Shown: positions 32,795-42,931 of the stretch, piece by piece | How the letters are laid out: each line of letters opens with the position of its first letter | Numbering within the stretch: the first letter of the stretch is position 1 | Assembly (NCBI GenBank): GCA_958450365.1 | Contig: CAUEEP010000899.1 | Location: 737,501-801,500 of the forward strand | DNA from: Mesorhabditis belari | Lineage: Eukaryota > Nematoda > Chromadorea > Rhabditida > Rhabditidae | Length of the DNA: 64,000 bases | Reading direction: 5' to 3' | Made by a program: the position numbers and the translations under genes | Notes under the pieces: generated by a model | The model's input: the letters and a program-made list of their open reading frames with translations, nothing else | The model's database searches: none | Told to the model about the DNA's origin: nothing

Positions 32795-32934
32795 GCTTAC
32801 GACCATACCACGTTGAAAACAAGGCATCCCGTCCGATCTTTTTTCGGGCTTTTTTCGTCTGGGCCTGCGTTTCGACGCAATTTCTTAGCAGATCGGACGG
32901 GATGCCGTGTTTTCAACGTGCTATGGTCGTAAGC
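32795..32934. rRNA. Two inverted 5S rRNA fragments
   Basis: 32795-32839 (plus) and 32889-32934 (minus) are both the first 45 nt of 5S rRNA, facing each other. The rest of the 5S gene present in the left arm is deleted here, so neither can be transcribed as 5S. Confidence 0.7.
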
Positions 32935-32969
32935 AAGAGGCGCACTGTGACGTTGACATATCAAGTGAT

Positions 32970-33214
32970 CGAACAAAAAGAGAGAGTGCACCTCTCTCTG
33001 TTTCACCCCCGAAGCGATCGTTAACTCAAATGATGGTTTGTTAGTGTGGTTGAATGAAGAAAAAATACCTGAGTTTCGAGAATTTTACTTTCAACAAAAG
33101 AAAAATGAACAAGAAACGCTGATAGCGCTGGTTTTGGATCGAAAGTGGTGTGGAGTCAAGCCAAGAATTGACATGAATGTGATATTTATACCGAGATTGA
33201 ATCATTCGGTTTGA
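32970..33214 (+). CDS. Terminal exon of an unknown gene, right arm 1
   Basis: An open stretch ending TGA at 33214. It encodes CTSLCFTPEAIVNSNDGLL, then VWLNEEKIPEFREFYFQQKK, LDRKWCGVKPRIDMN and VIFIPRLNHSV. It is followed by AATAAA near 33333. The codons are well balanced and the segment is conserved in four copies, but no 5' exon or start is visible; upstream are 5S relics. Confidence 0.4.
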
Positions 33215-33413
33215 TTCCAATTTGGTAACAAAAAAGGCGAAACCTCATCAATTCCAGTTGTAGTTTTAAAAATAATTTTGTTTTGTTCCATCTTGTGTCA
33301 ATTCTATTTCTGTTCAATAAATTGTTGATCGAATAAATAAAATATTAATTCTCTACCATCCGTTCATCGCTTATTTCAGGCAAGAAACACAAAAATAACT
33401 TTGTCATTTAACT

Positions 33414-33641
33414 ATGAGCAAATACCTTCTTTATCTGGCTTTCTTCTATTTTTTGGCTTTCTCAATTGTTGAGCTAAAACTCATAGTCTAACAGTTTCTA
33501 AACTATTTTGTGATCTTTTTTCAGATGTGCCAAGAGGACAGCGAATGTTTGCCGAAGGGTTGTCAACGTGGTAAATGTGGCGGTATTCCGTATCCTTTCT
33601 GCAAAGAATTTGTTTCGCAAACCCAATTTTCTTTTGGTTGA
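33414..33641 (+). CDS. Small cysteine-rich secreted peptide, right arm 1 (62 aa)
   Basis: Exon 1 (33414-33485) encodes a hydrophobic signal peptide (MSKYLLYLAFFYFLAFSIVE). A 39-nt intron (GTCTAA...TTTCAG) leads to exon 2 (33525-33641), which encodes CQEDSECLPKGCQRGKCGGI and PYPFCKEFVSQTQFSFG. Five cysteines are spaced C-x5-C-x4-C-x4-C-x7-C, which suggests a disulfide-bonded extracellular peptide. I cannot assign it to a named family. The left-arm copies are split by a foldback element. Confidence 0.65.
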
Positions 33642-34109
33642 TGTCATCAAGAACGCATGATTTAACGATTCTTGCATATTATTGTTGACTGTTTTCTGAT
33701 TACGCAATAGATTTTTGTTGATTCGACTAAAGTACTAAAAGAATCGTTAAATCATGCACTTTTAGCGTAAGTTTACAAAATTTTAGCCGGTTTTGGTCGC
33801 TGGGTACATGTGGATGTGATCGTGCTAAAATTTTCGTCAAATTCGCTTTTTGGCCTATAAATTCCTTATTTATGCATGATTTAACGATTTTTGCATATGA
33901 TTGCTGACTATTTTCTGATTATGCAATAGATTTTTGTTGATTCAACTGGAGTACTAAAAGAATTCCCGTATTTTTGCTCTGTTCACCTCTCAATTTGACC
34001 TTTTTAGGCTAGGAATTGTTTGTTTATCATTTTTTAGGCAACGACAGATTGATATAAGCAAAAAGTGAACGACAGTTATTGTCCATTTTCTATTTTCATA
34101 TTGATTGGA

Positions 34110-34800
34110 ATGTGCAGATTTCCTTACATTTTCATACTCACCTTATCAGGTGTATCGAGTGATAAAAGTGAGTTTTACTTTTTGAGAAGCTTGCATTTTT
34201 TAGAACTATTAACTTTTATCAGACTGTTTAACCACAAGATTTGAGAAATAAGTTTAAGCTGGCTGTCAAGGATGCTCAAAAACAGACCCACCCGGCTATG
34301 CTGGTTTCAATAAAGATTTAATCGAGTAAGTTTGTTCAACATTTTATTTTCCGATTTTTATTTTCTTTATTTTATTGGAAAGGTGATGAAACCAAGCAAT
34401 TTAGAAACCAAGCTGATGGTTGTTTAACGCGAAAGCTCACTTGTCATCAACCAAATTATGTGGTGAGTTTAAAGCCAAAATGAAAAGATCGGATTGGTTC
34501 AATCCTTAAGATTCTGAATCTTCCAGAATTATCAGAACTAATTGTCGTAAAATCCTTCAAACAAGAAACGAGAAGTTTCTTCAGGTCTATCGTGCAACCA
34601 GTGGAACGGTGAGTCAAGCGGATCCGATTTTGGTGCTCGATTGCAATAAGGATTCCAAATGGGTGACCCGTGAGGAGAAGTGGCGCGTTGAAAGTGTCGA
34701 TTGTCACAATTCAACTGAACCGGTTAGCATTTCAGGTCACAAATCTTCACTAAAATCTTTTTTTAATCATCTTTAATCAAAAATCAAAATCAATCTCATT
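34110..34800 (+). CDS. Secreted Cys-containing protein, right arm 1 (frame not fully resolved)
   Basis: Exon 1 (34110-34167) gives a signal peptide, MCRFPYIFILTLSGVSSDK. Later exons include GCQGCSKTDPPGYAGFNKDL (about 34259-34325), then QFRNQADGCLTRKLTCHQPN, and after TTTCTTCAG, VYRATSGTVSQADPILVLDC, NKDSKWVTREEKWRV and ESVDCHNS. The CNKDSKW segment resembles nematode-specific secreted domains such as DUF281, but this is from memory of the pattern. The join between the second and third exons gives a stop in the phases I can find, so this may be a pseudogene or have an unseen exon. Confidence 0.45.
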
Positions 34801-34839
34801 GTTATAAGGAATATCTTTAGAAAAAGCCTTAGAAATTTT

Positions 34840-35235
34840 TGCGAACAGAGAGAACTTGTCAATAAAAGAAAAAAGAAAAGAAAACATTTTTTTTTTGTCT
34901 GCAAAAGCAGATCTATCTTTGTTTCAATTTCACATCTTTGACGAATCCTCCGCTGGAAGATTCTCCGCGCTTCTGAAGCGGCATCGCGTTTTGGTGGTTT
35001 TTGTAACTGGTTTCAATGCCTGAAAATCAAAGAAAATCAACTTCATTTACTCCTTTTTACTTATTATTTCCAATATCTAGCTCATTTTCACTAGAAAATA
35101 ATGAATTTCGATTAGGATCAAAGTTGAAAATGTGAATTTGAACTGAGTAATTGTACATCCCTACTCTCCACATCCGCACGCCGCCAATTGGCCTAACCAT
35201 TCTAGATTTATAATATTATTTTACTTACTTGATGC
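34840..35235. repeat. Dispersed intergenic repeats
   Basis: 34840-34960 matches 8040-8190; 34990-35250 is the inverted form of the block upstream of RING copies D and E. No gene is supported. Confidence 0.45.
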
Positions 35236-35236
35236 A

Positions 35237-35373
35237 TATGTTTATCTAATTACGCAAGCCTACAGTGCCGCCTTTAAACTCAAGGCCGTTCGTTTTTCAA
35301 AGAAAAACCCGAAAGAGGCGGAGGCAAAAAATGACAACAATAACTACGACGAGATGCCAAAAATCTCCGAACT
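35237..35373 (+). pseudogene. Transposase DNA-binding domain fragment
   Basis: Reads AYSAAFKLKAVRFSKKNP and an acidic stretch to a stop. A second start of the same protein (MGGAKKQKAYSADFK then stop) lies at 35729-35775 after a TTTTTAG acceptor. Both look like pieces of a pogo/BrkDBD-type helix-turn-helix, as at 8340-8474. Confidence 0.4.
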
Positions 35374-35774
35374 TTTATGAGGAAAAGCTTGTCGATTTCA
35401 TAATGTTCATTGCTCTAAGATTCGTGAACACCGCGAACAAAATACCACCACAGCAACTCCTAAGAAAAAAAACGCCGCCAATTGACCTAACCATTCTAGA
35501 TTTATAATATTATTTTATTTACTTGATGCATATGTTTATCTAATCTTGGCAAAAACTGTAGCCTAAACATATCTTAAACTTAATCTAAACACATGATTTT
35601 AGAGTAGTCGAATTTGGGTGCACAAAACGTGTGCGGATGTATAACAGGATAGCACCATAATTTCATTTAATCGCACTATTCTTTCGCTTTTTTACATCTT
35701 CTTGCATTGATAATTTGCTTTTTAGGTGATGGGAGGTGCTAAAAAACAGAAAGCCTACAGTGCCGACTTCAAAT

Positions 35775-36200
35775 GAGCCAATGATTTTTGCCAAATAATA
35801 CCTTAACTATGGTACCAATGGCACCATGATCTAATGATAATGAACCAATGGCAGTGCCAGTCAGTGTAGCAACTAATGCCTCGCAAAGAGGACCACCACT
35901 GAGAAAGCCGAATGTAAAAAGTGGTAACACCACGAATGCCAGTGACATTACCAAGTGCCACACCATTGATCGAGAAGACCAGATGTGCTAGACAGTATGA
36001 CAATGACATTGCCAAATGGTGTATCAATGTCAGTACCAGTCAATGTACCAGCGTCAACAGCGGTGCCACGGAATCCAGAAAGCAAAAACAATGTTAAGGT
36101 CCCTTCCATTATTGGGCCAATCTGGGCAACCCACATCGTTTTCCGTAGAAGCTGTGGAAAGACGGAATCAACGGGAACCCCGGCCTGATTGCCCTGCTCG
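35775..36200 (+). pseudogene. Tail-exon fragment of the coil/PV gene (copy 4)
   Basis: Contains TMTLPNGVSMSVPVNVPAST, then IIGPIWATHIVFRRSCGKTE and a stop. The N-terminal exons are missing. It lies 3' to 3' with GGQ copy 3, as copies 1 and 2 do with GGQ copy 1. Confidence 0.45.
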
Positions 36201-36409
36201 CAAACATTCCTTCAACTCACGCTTTTTTATATTTCCCACTAACATCAATCCTGCTACTCAATAATGCTATCAAAATTTCGTTGTCATTTTCTTCAAAGAT
36301 AAATTTATGACTGTACACAAAATCACACAAAATTTTACCGGTAATTTTAGAGCAAGAGATTTTCGCGGAAATTTTAATGCTTGGTTGAGGTTTATTTGCA
36401 GAAATCGGC

Positions 36410-37576
36410 TTATTTTCCTCCGAATCCACCGTTTTGACCGTTGTTGGGAGATCCGCCTTCTTGTCTACCGAATCCACCTGAAATCGCAGAATTTCAAATA
36501 ATATTCGGTTATAATATTAATTAAAGTTTATTTAAAAACTTTTTGTTATCGATTTTTATGTCAAACCTTGTCCTCCGAATCCACCACTTTGTCCATTTTG
36601 TCCGCCAAACTGCCCTTCTCCACCGAATCCGCCTGGAATTTCAACAAATTTAAGGTGCTGGGCATCATATTCGTATTCAAATTTAGGTGTTTATATGTGA
36701 ATTTACAAAAACTTTTCATTCATACCTTGTCCGCCAAATCCGTTCCGTCCATTTTGCCCATTTTGTCCGCCAAATTGCCCTTGTCCAGCGAATCCACCTG
36801 GAATATCCAATTTATAGAATATATTATCTACAGTAATCATTCGTATCAATAGGGTTACTGTAGAAATTGGCGTTTATTGGTCTTATAGTTAGTGGAAAAT
36901 AGGAAACGACTATGGTAGCGCAATCGGGGAAAGTGTCCTTTTTCAGTCGTCTGGAGAAATCGGAGTTTAAACGTGTGTTACGGAAGTGCTATTGGAGTAC
37001 TGTAGTATTGATGATACATATTTTATTATCATTTTAGAAGTTATTCAAAGTTTTGTTGAATATTTTATCAGAGTCACGAACCCTGGCCTTGTCCTCCGAA
37101 TCCATTCTGTCCATTTTGTCCGTTTTGCCCGCCGAATTGCCCTTGTCCACCGAATCCACCTGAAATTGTTAGAAATGAATAAAAGATATTATATATCTGT
37201 AGTTTTAACATTTTATGCACATTTCTTACTTTGATAAGTGTATTAATATTTTAACCAACCTTGTGCTTGTCCTCCAAATCCACCCTGTCCTTGTCCATTT
37301 CCGTTTCCACCGAAACCTCCTGGAAAAAAAACTACCATTTAAAGATAATTTGCTTTTTTTTATTATATAAAATCAAAATCTATATAGTAAAGAATAAATT
37401 TTATGCAATTTCCCCTCACCCTGTTCAAATCCACCGTTGAATCCGCCCTCGAAACCATCATCTCCATCGTCTTGGCTACTGTTACTGTCTAGAAAAGATT
37501 AAATATATAAATTTATATGTAAATCTAGATTATATATATATCTATATGTTGACTAACCAGTTCCATTCCCTCTCGG
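36410..37576 (-). pseudogene. GGQ gene copy 3, 5' truncated
   Basis: Exons 36410-36477, 36567-36632, 36726-36797, 37082-37159, 37260-37319 and 37420-37488 keep the phase-1 module pattern. The last 18 bp of the His-rich exon remain at 37559-37576. The signal-peptide exon and promoter are lost; unrelated sequence begins at 37577. No stop interrupts the remaining reading frame, which suggests a recent truncation. Confidence 0.65.
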
Positions 37577-37804
37577 CCGTGGGCTAAAACTAAAACCCGG
37601 AGATTTTAACGATCTTGAGTCCATAAAAGAAATTACGGAACTTTAGTTTTTACTCACAAAACTTTAAACACTGAATTCGGATCTCCGATCACCGGAAACC
37701 CTGATTAAACTTTATGACCGTATTCAGCTTAAAAATACTCTGGTCCCAGGGCCCAAAACACCAAAAACTGGTTTTGCCGCAAATGTGGTAATGGCTCTGC
37801 ACTA

Positions 37805-37960
37805 AAACCTACTTTTAGCTATTGATCCCCTTTCACAATATTTCATTACAATGCTCAACTAAGGACTCATCACAGAGCCCAAGAAAACGACGATGTTTGG
37901 ATGAGTTAGTTTTCTCAAAATGTCACACTCATTCTCCATAGAAACTCCATAGAAATGATT
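37805..37960 (-). pseudogene. Protein kinase N-lobe fragment, copy 2
   Basis: Minus strand reads ECDILRKLTHPNIVVFLGS, then a TAG, then LSIVMKYCERGSIAKSRF and a stop. Sister to 8479-8640. Confidence 0.5.
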
Positions 37961-37990
37961 ATCTTTTCGTAAGTAATATTTGGTGACACG

Positions 37991-38227
37991 TTGGCCGAAA
38001 ATTTTGATCGCAAGCTTCCAGAGAAATTTCGGTGCCAATGTTCAAACTCTGCAAATATTTCGAACATTGAGTTCTTTCATTGGCTTAAAACGCATAGATC
38101 CAATCTCAATGCAAGCATTAAAATGAGGCAAGCGTTTTGTTTGGCTATCCACCAATCGAGTTCGATGTTACCCTTAAAACAAGTGCAGAAGCAGAGGCAT
38201 AGAGTTGGGATGCAAAACAAAATGTGA
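37991..38227 (+). other. Conserved open frame of unknown function, copy 2
   Basis: Same frame as 8657-8890 (ENFDRKLPEKFRCQCSNSAN). An alternative continuous frame reads GCKTKCDGWIETKNSVLVCT, then SLGSGGNDDIWEIELAIGL to TGA at 38411. The two possibilities cannot be separated without homologs. Confidence 0.25.
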
Positions 38228-38819
38228 TGGATGGATTGAAACAAAGAATTCTGTTCTTGTCTGCACAATAACTAAAGGTGAATGCATTTTGCTTGTGAAG
38301 TCTGTTGTAGAAACAATCGTTTTGAAGTGGAAAGACTCACTTGGCAGTGGTGGAAATGACGACATTTGGGAGATCGAGCTTGCCATAGGGTTAGTAAAGT
38401 TTATGTGACGGGCACAGTTGTTGTCGCTAAACTACTTTGAAAACTCCGAAAAGACTTTTCGTTTGGCCTAATAGTTTATGTGATGTGTTCGAATAAATGT
38501 TTCCTGATGTAAAATGGGTCTTTAAATCATTCAAACACTCGACTACAAGGGCTTTTATAATAGAAGTGTTCATCTTAAAGATTCATAAACTCTTCTTCGG
38601 TTTTTTTCTTTTACAACTTCTTTTAGAATCAACCTTTTTCAATAGATTCACTTTGATCTTTAGAATGACACTTAAAGTTTTATCGTTCGTCTTTTCCGCT
38701 GGGGGCTTGGGAAAAAATTTGGGGCCCTTTTTGGATTTTTGGACTTTTTTGACAGATTTGGGGAACGGACTATAAATCCACAGCTGACTATAAATTGAGT
38801 CTCTTTTGGTAAAATTCAC

Positions 38820-38877
38820 ACGGAGATTTGCATAGTGAACTGTTTAATGATTGGAAAACTTTCAGTTCAGAACTCAT
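38820..38877 (-). pseudogene. Orphan RING first exon, copy 2
   Basis: MSSELKVFQSLNSSLCKSP with a GTGAA donor; same setting as 9527-9589. Confidence 0.5.
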
Positions 38878-39059
38878 CTTGCAGAAATTGACAAAGACTA
38901 AGTGATGCAGAGAGCTTCAAGTGCAAATCGACTTGAAAAGTAGAAAAAGTTGGAATGGAGTTGAGGGATAAGAACGGCTCAGGGTGACAAATATTGATGT
39001 TTCTATTTTTTTCGAATTATCTAGTTACTAGTTTGTTTAAATTTTTGAAAAAACCCTCA

Positions 39060-39471
39060 GAAAAAAACAATAACAAATTTGTGACTAAAAAACCCAGTCA
39101 AAATGGACTTAAAGTTCAACAAAAATATCCAGAAAAATTCTCAATTCGACCTCAAAATAACAGATTTCCTAGACAGACATCGACATCATAAAATATAAGG
39201 GAAAAGTTGGAAAATCGGGAAAAAAATTGAAGAATTTCTGACTCACTGTGTGGGCAGCTGTTGCCAAATAGCGAATTCACAGAAAAAAAATCGGGAAAAT
39301 ATTCAAATCCCTTGAAAAAGGATAAATATGCAAATAGAGATCAGTCCACTCATCCACATCAACAACTTTTGGGGGACAATTTTGTATTTAAAGGGGTCAC
39401 TTGTCAGAGTGACATCCAGATACTAGTTTTTTCTTTTCTAAATTTCATTATTTTTCTTCAGTAATCTGAAA
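39060..39471 (+). promoter_or_regulatory. Conserved upstream region of GGQ copy 4
   Basis: TATTTAAA at 39385-39392, 80 bp before the ATG, and ATATGCAAATAGAG upstream, as in the other two intact copies. Confidence 0.5.
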
Positions 39472-40864
39472 ATGAAGACGCTGCTCCTTGCCTCAGCTCT
39501 TTTCGCTGTTCTTACTGCTTTGTGGGTTTCAATTTTGGAATATTCATTGGATGAGTCTGATTTTAAAGCTGATTGCGAAGTAGAATTAATGACTCAAGAA
39601 GAGCCATAAATTTACATATATCAACCTACATTTCAGCCAATGGCCTTGGGGCAACAGCAACAACCAAGATCAGAACCAAAACGGTGGATTGGATGGTTTA
39701 GGAAATGGCACTCATCACGGCCATCATCACAGAAATCACACGAGAGGGAATGGAACTGGTTGGTCAACATATAGATATAGATAAATCTAGATTTACATAT
39801 AAATTTATATATCTAATCTTTTCTAGACAGTAGCAGTAGCCAAGACGATGGAGATGATGGTTTCGAGGGCGGATTCAACGGTGGATCTGGACAGGGTGAG
39901 GGGAAATTGCATAAAGTTTCATTAATATATAGATTTTTAGTTTATATAATAAAAATAAAAGCAAATTATCTCGAAATGGTAGTTTTCTTTCTAGGAGGTT
40001 TCGGTGGAAACGGAAATGGACAAGGACAGGGTGGATTTGGAGGACAAGGACAAGGTTGGTAAAAATATTAATACACTTATTAAAGTAAGAGATGTGCATA
40101 AAATGTTAAAACTACAGATATATAATATCTTTCATTCATTTTTAACAATTTCAGGTGGATTCGGTGGACAAGGGCAATTCAGCGGGCAAAACGGACAAAA
40201 CGGCCAAAACGGATTTGGAGGACAAGGGCAAGGTTTGTTTAATCGGAAATTCTAAGGATTACTTCAAATTGCATATGTTATCTAAAATTATAGCTAAATA
40301 TCATATAAAATTTCGATATTACAGGTGGATTCGGTGGACAAGGACAATTCGGCGGGCAAAACGGACAAAACGGACAAAACGGCCAAAACGGATTCGGTGG
40401 GCAAGGCCAGGGTTCGTTTTTTTGATAAAACTTTAACAATAGATTAGAATACTGTATTTTTATTTCAATAAAATTTCTACACAGCAATCCTATTGATACT
40501 AATGATTACGGTAGATAATGAATCCTATAAATTGAATATTACAGGTGGATTCGGTGGACAAGGTAGATAATGATAAAGTGATTCAAAGCTTGCATATAAA
40601 TCTCTAAATTTGAATACAAAAACGATTCTAATTATATTTCTGAAATTTCAGGCGGATTCGGTGGACAAAGCGGACAAAATGGACAAAATGGCGGATTCGG
40701 AGGACAAGGTTTGTTGTAAAAATGGCTAAAAATCAGTTTTAAACAAATTCTAATCAATTATACAACTGAATATTATTTGAAATTGTGGGATTTCAGGTGG
40801 ATTCGGTGGCCAACAAGGCGGATCTCCCAACAACGGTCAAAACGCTGGAATCGGAAGAAAATAA
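39472..40864 (+). CDS. Secreted Gly/Gln/Asn-rich repeat protein GGQ, copy 4 (9 exons, about 202 aa)
   Basis: Exons 39472-39521, 39637-39758, 39827-39895, 39995-40054, 40155-40232, 40325-40411, 40545-40562, 40652-40708 and 40797-40864 join in frame. The signal peptide has Thr for Ala near its end (AVLTA). Exon 7 is only 18 nt (one GGFGGQ module) where copies 1 and 2 have 72 nt. Exons 3-8 all begin and end in phase 1, so module number and length vary without breaking the frame. Confidence 0.75.
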
Positions 40865-41046
40865 GCCCATTTCTGCAAATAAACCTCAAAGAAGCATTCA
40901 AATTCCTCCAAAATCTCTTGCTCGAACTGTTATACCGGTAAAATTTGCGTGATTTTGTGTACAGTTATAAATTTATCCTTGAAAAATCACTTGAACAAAG
41001 GCTAGCTTAATTGCTATATTTGGTCGCAAGATGAAAGCAAGATGTA

Positions 41047-41228
41047 AAGGGTTGTCCGGGACTAAAGAACATGACTAAAGAACTGTACAGATCTAGTTCA
41101 TGTTCGTAAAATGTTCAGACCATGTTCGTAAAATAAATGAAAAGAAAGATAAAAACAATATATAGGTTGTAAGCAAAAATATGCAATATCAAAGAAAACC
41201 CTAGTCACCGTAATCCTGGACAACCCTG
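41047..41228. mobile_element. Tc1-type MITE (182 bp) with TA target duplication
   Basis: Inverted ends AAGGGTTGTCCGGGACT and CAGGGTTGTCCAGGATTACGG (complement) lie between TA dinucleotides. It carries a short internal duplication (GACTAAAGAAC twice) compared with 12028-12186. Confidence 0.65.
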
Positions 41229-41397
41229 TATAGCTAAAACAACCAAAAAAATGGATGAAGAGGTTGAAAATCAGTAAAATACGAGATATTTAGCTTTTCA
41301 AAAGAAAAAAGACTTTTTATTGAGTAGCAGGTAAGACATTGCTGGGAAATATAATAAATCGTGATTTGAAGAAATCTTTTCGAGCACGGGAATGAGG

Positions 41398-42248
41398 TCA
41401 GGGTTCTCGTTGATTCCGTCTTTCCACAGTTCCTCCGGGAAACGATGTGGGTTGGACTGATGCCATCACTGGTGCCGCACTTGGTACTGTCACTGGCATT
41501 CGAGGTGTTACCACTGGTACATTCGGCTTTCCCAGTGGTGATCCCCTTTGCGAGGCTTTAGGTGGTACATTGGCTGGCACTGCCATTGGTTCATTATCAT
41601 TAGATGATGGTGCCTTTGGTACCATAGTTAATGTATTATTTGGCACAATCATTAGTCCATTGCCTGCCAGTGTCTTCGCCTTTTCTTTCACATTTGAGTC
41701 ACCCAACTTTTCGTGAAGTTTCTAAAATATTTCTGCTTTAATGGATTGATTAGATTACTTGTAAATAGTCCCAATGCATTTTGTTCTGGGCCTCGTATTT
41801 GCCGTAGTCTCATTTCGCCGTACAAACCCCTGAAATTTTCTTGTAACTTATAACTGTTTTTCAAACTTCAGCCGTTTCACTTCTGATTTTGCCCTTTCCA
41901 AATCGTTTTCTGTCATTTGGGAGAGTTTGTTCGCAATTTCCTAAAGTTTACAAATTTTTCAGTAAAACAAATGCTGACCAATTGAAGTGAACTAATTCCC
42001 GAAAACATTCGTCGCAGCTCGGTTTCACACTGACTTTTGAACTCATTCTGATAGTAGTCGTGTTCAGAAGAGAAGAAATTTCTCGTTTCCTCCATCATTG
42101 TTTTAATCTAAACAGCTGTTTTTGATGGTTCTCTGAACTAATTTTGCAATCCTATGCTCAGAATATGACACTTTGTCAAACTGGAACCTGTTCCTCAACG
42201 AGAAGATCATTGAGCGTGTGAGTGCGATGTTTTCGGAGACCACAACTC
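41398..42248 (-). CDS. Coiled-coil protein with Pro/Val-rich tail (copy 5, most complete)
   Basis: Minus-strand exons: LRKHRTHTLNDLLVEEQ (about 42248-42198); IKTMMEETRNFFSSEHDYYQ, NEFKSQCETELRRMFSGISS (about 42110-41984); EIANKLSQMTENDLERAKSE, VKRLKFEKQ; KYEAQNKMHWDYLQ; and the last exon 41721-41398 with KLHEKLGDSNVKEKAKTLAG, VPANVPPKASQRGSPLGK and PVTVPSAAPVMASV. The middle is strongly helical; the tail is low-complexity. A TGA lies just upstream of the KYEAQ exon unless a weak AG acceptor is used, so the gene may be dying. Function unknown. Fragments occur beside every GGQ gene. Confidence 0.45.
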
Positions 42249-42399
42249 CCAAAAATCTAGAGTTTTAAAACTTTACATATACATTTTATGTAAAGTAAAA
42301 GACTAAACATTACACTGCATTCAACACAGTTCAAGATTTGTGTGTTGGGAAACTGAAAACCACAGTTGTTGAATGATGTAAAAAAGTGCAAAAAAAATA

Positions 42400-42930
42400 G
42401 GGCGATTAAAGGAAATTATGGTGCTATCCTGTGATACATCCTCACGCGTCTCGTGCACCCAAGTTAGACTACTCTAAAATCATGTGTATAGATCAAGTTT
42501 AAGTTATGTTTAGGCTCTAGTTTTTTTTGCGTAGATTAGATAAATATATGCATCAAGTAGATCAAATAATATCATAAATCTAAAATGGTTAGATCAATTG
42601 GCGGCGTGGGGATGTACAATTACCCGCACTCGGTTCAAATTCACATTTTGAACTTTGATCCCTAATCGAAATTCATTGTTTTCTGGAAGTAATAAGTGAA
42701 AAGGAGTAAATGAAGCTGATTTTCTTTCATTTTCAGGCATTGAAACTAGTTACAAAAAACCAGAAAATCGCCATTTTCATGCCACAATTGATACGGATAC
42801 GCATAAATTTTCTTTTGCAATCCATTTCCACCACGTCTTATCACCCAATTTGACTCCATTTTCCACTCCATTTTCACTCATTTTCCCTTTTCAAATCGAT
42901 TTCTTTTCCTTATTTGTCGGTTTTTAGAAA
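42400..42930. repeat. Intergenic repeat upstream of RING copy E
   Basis: Same composition as 16780-17188 and, in part, 35520-35650. Promoter elements could not be singled out. Confidence 0.45.
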
Positions 42931-42931
42931 G

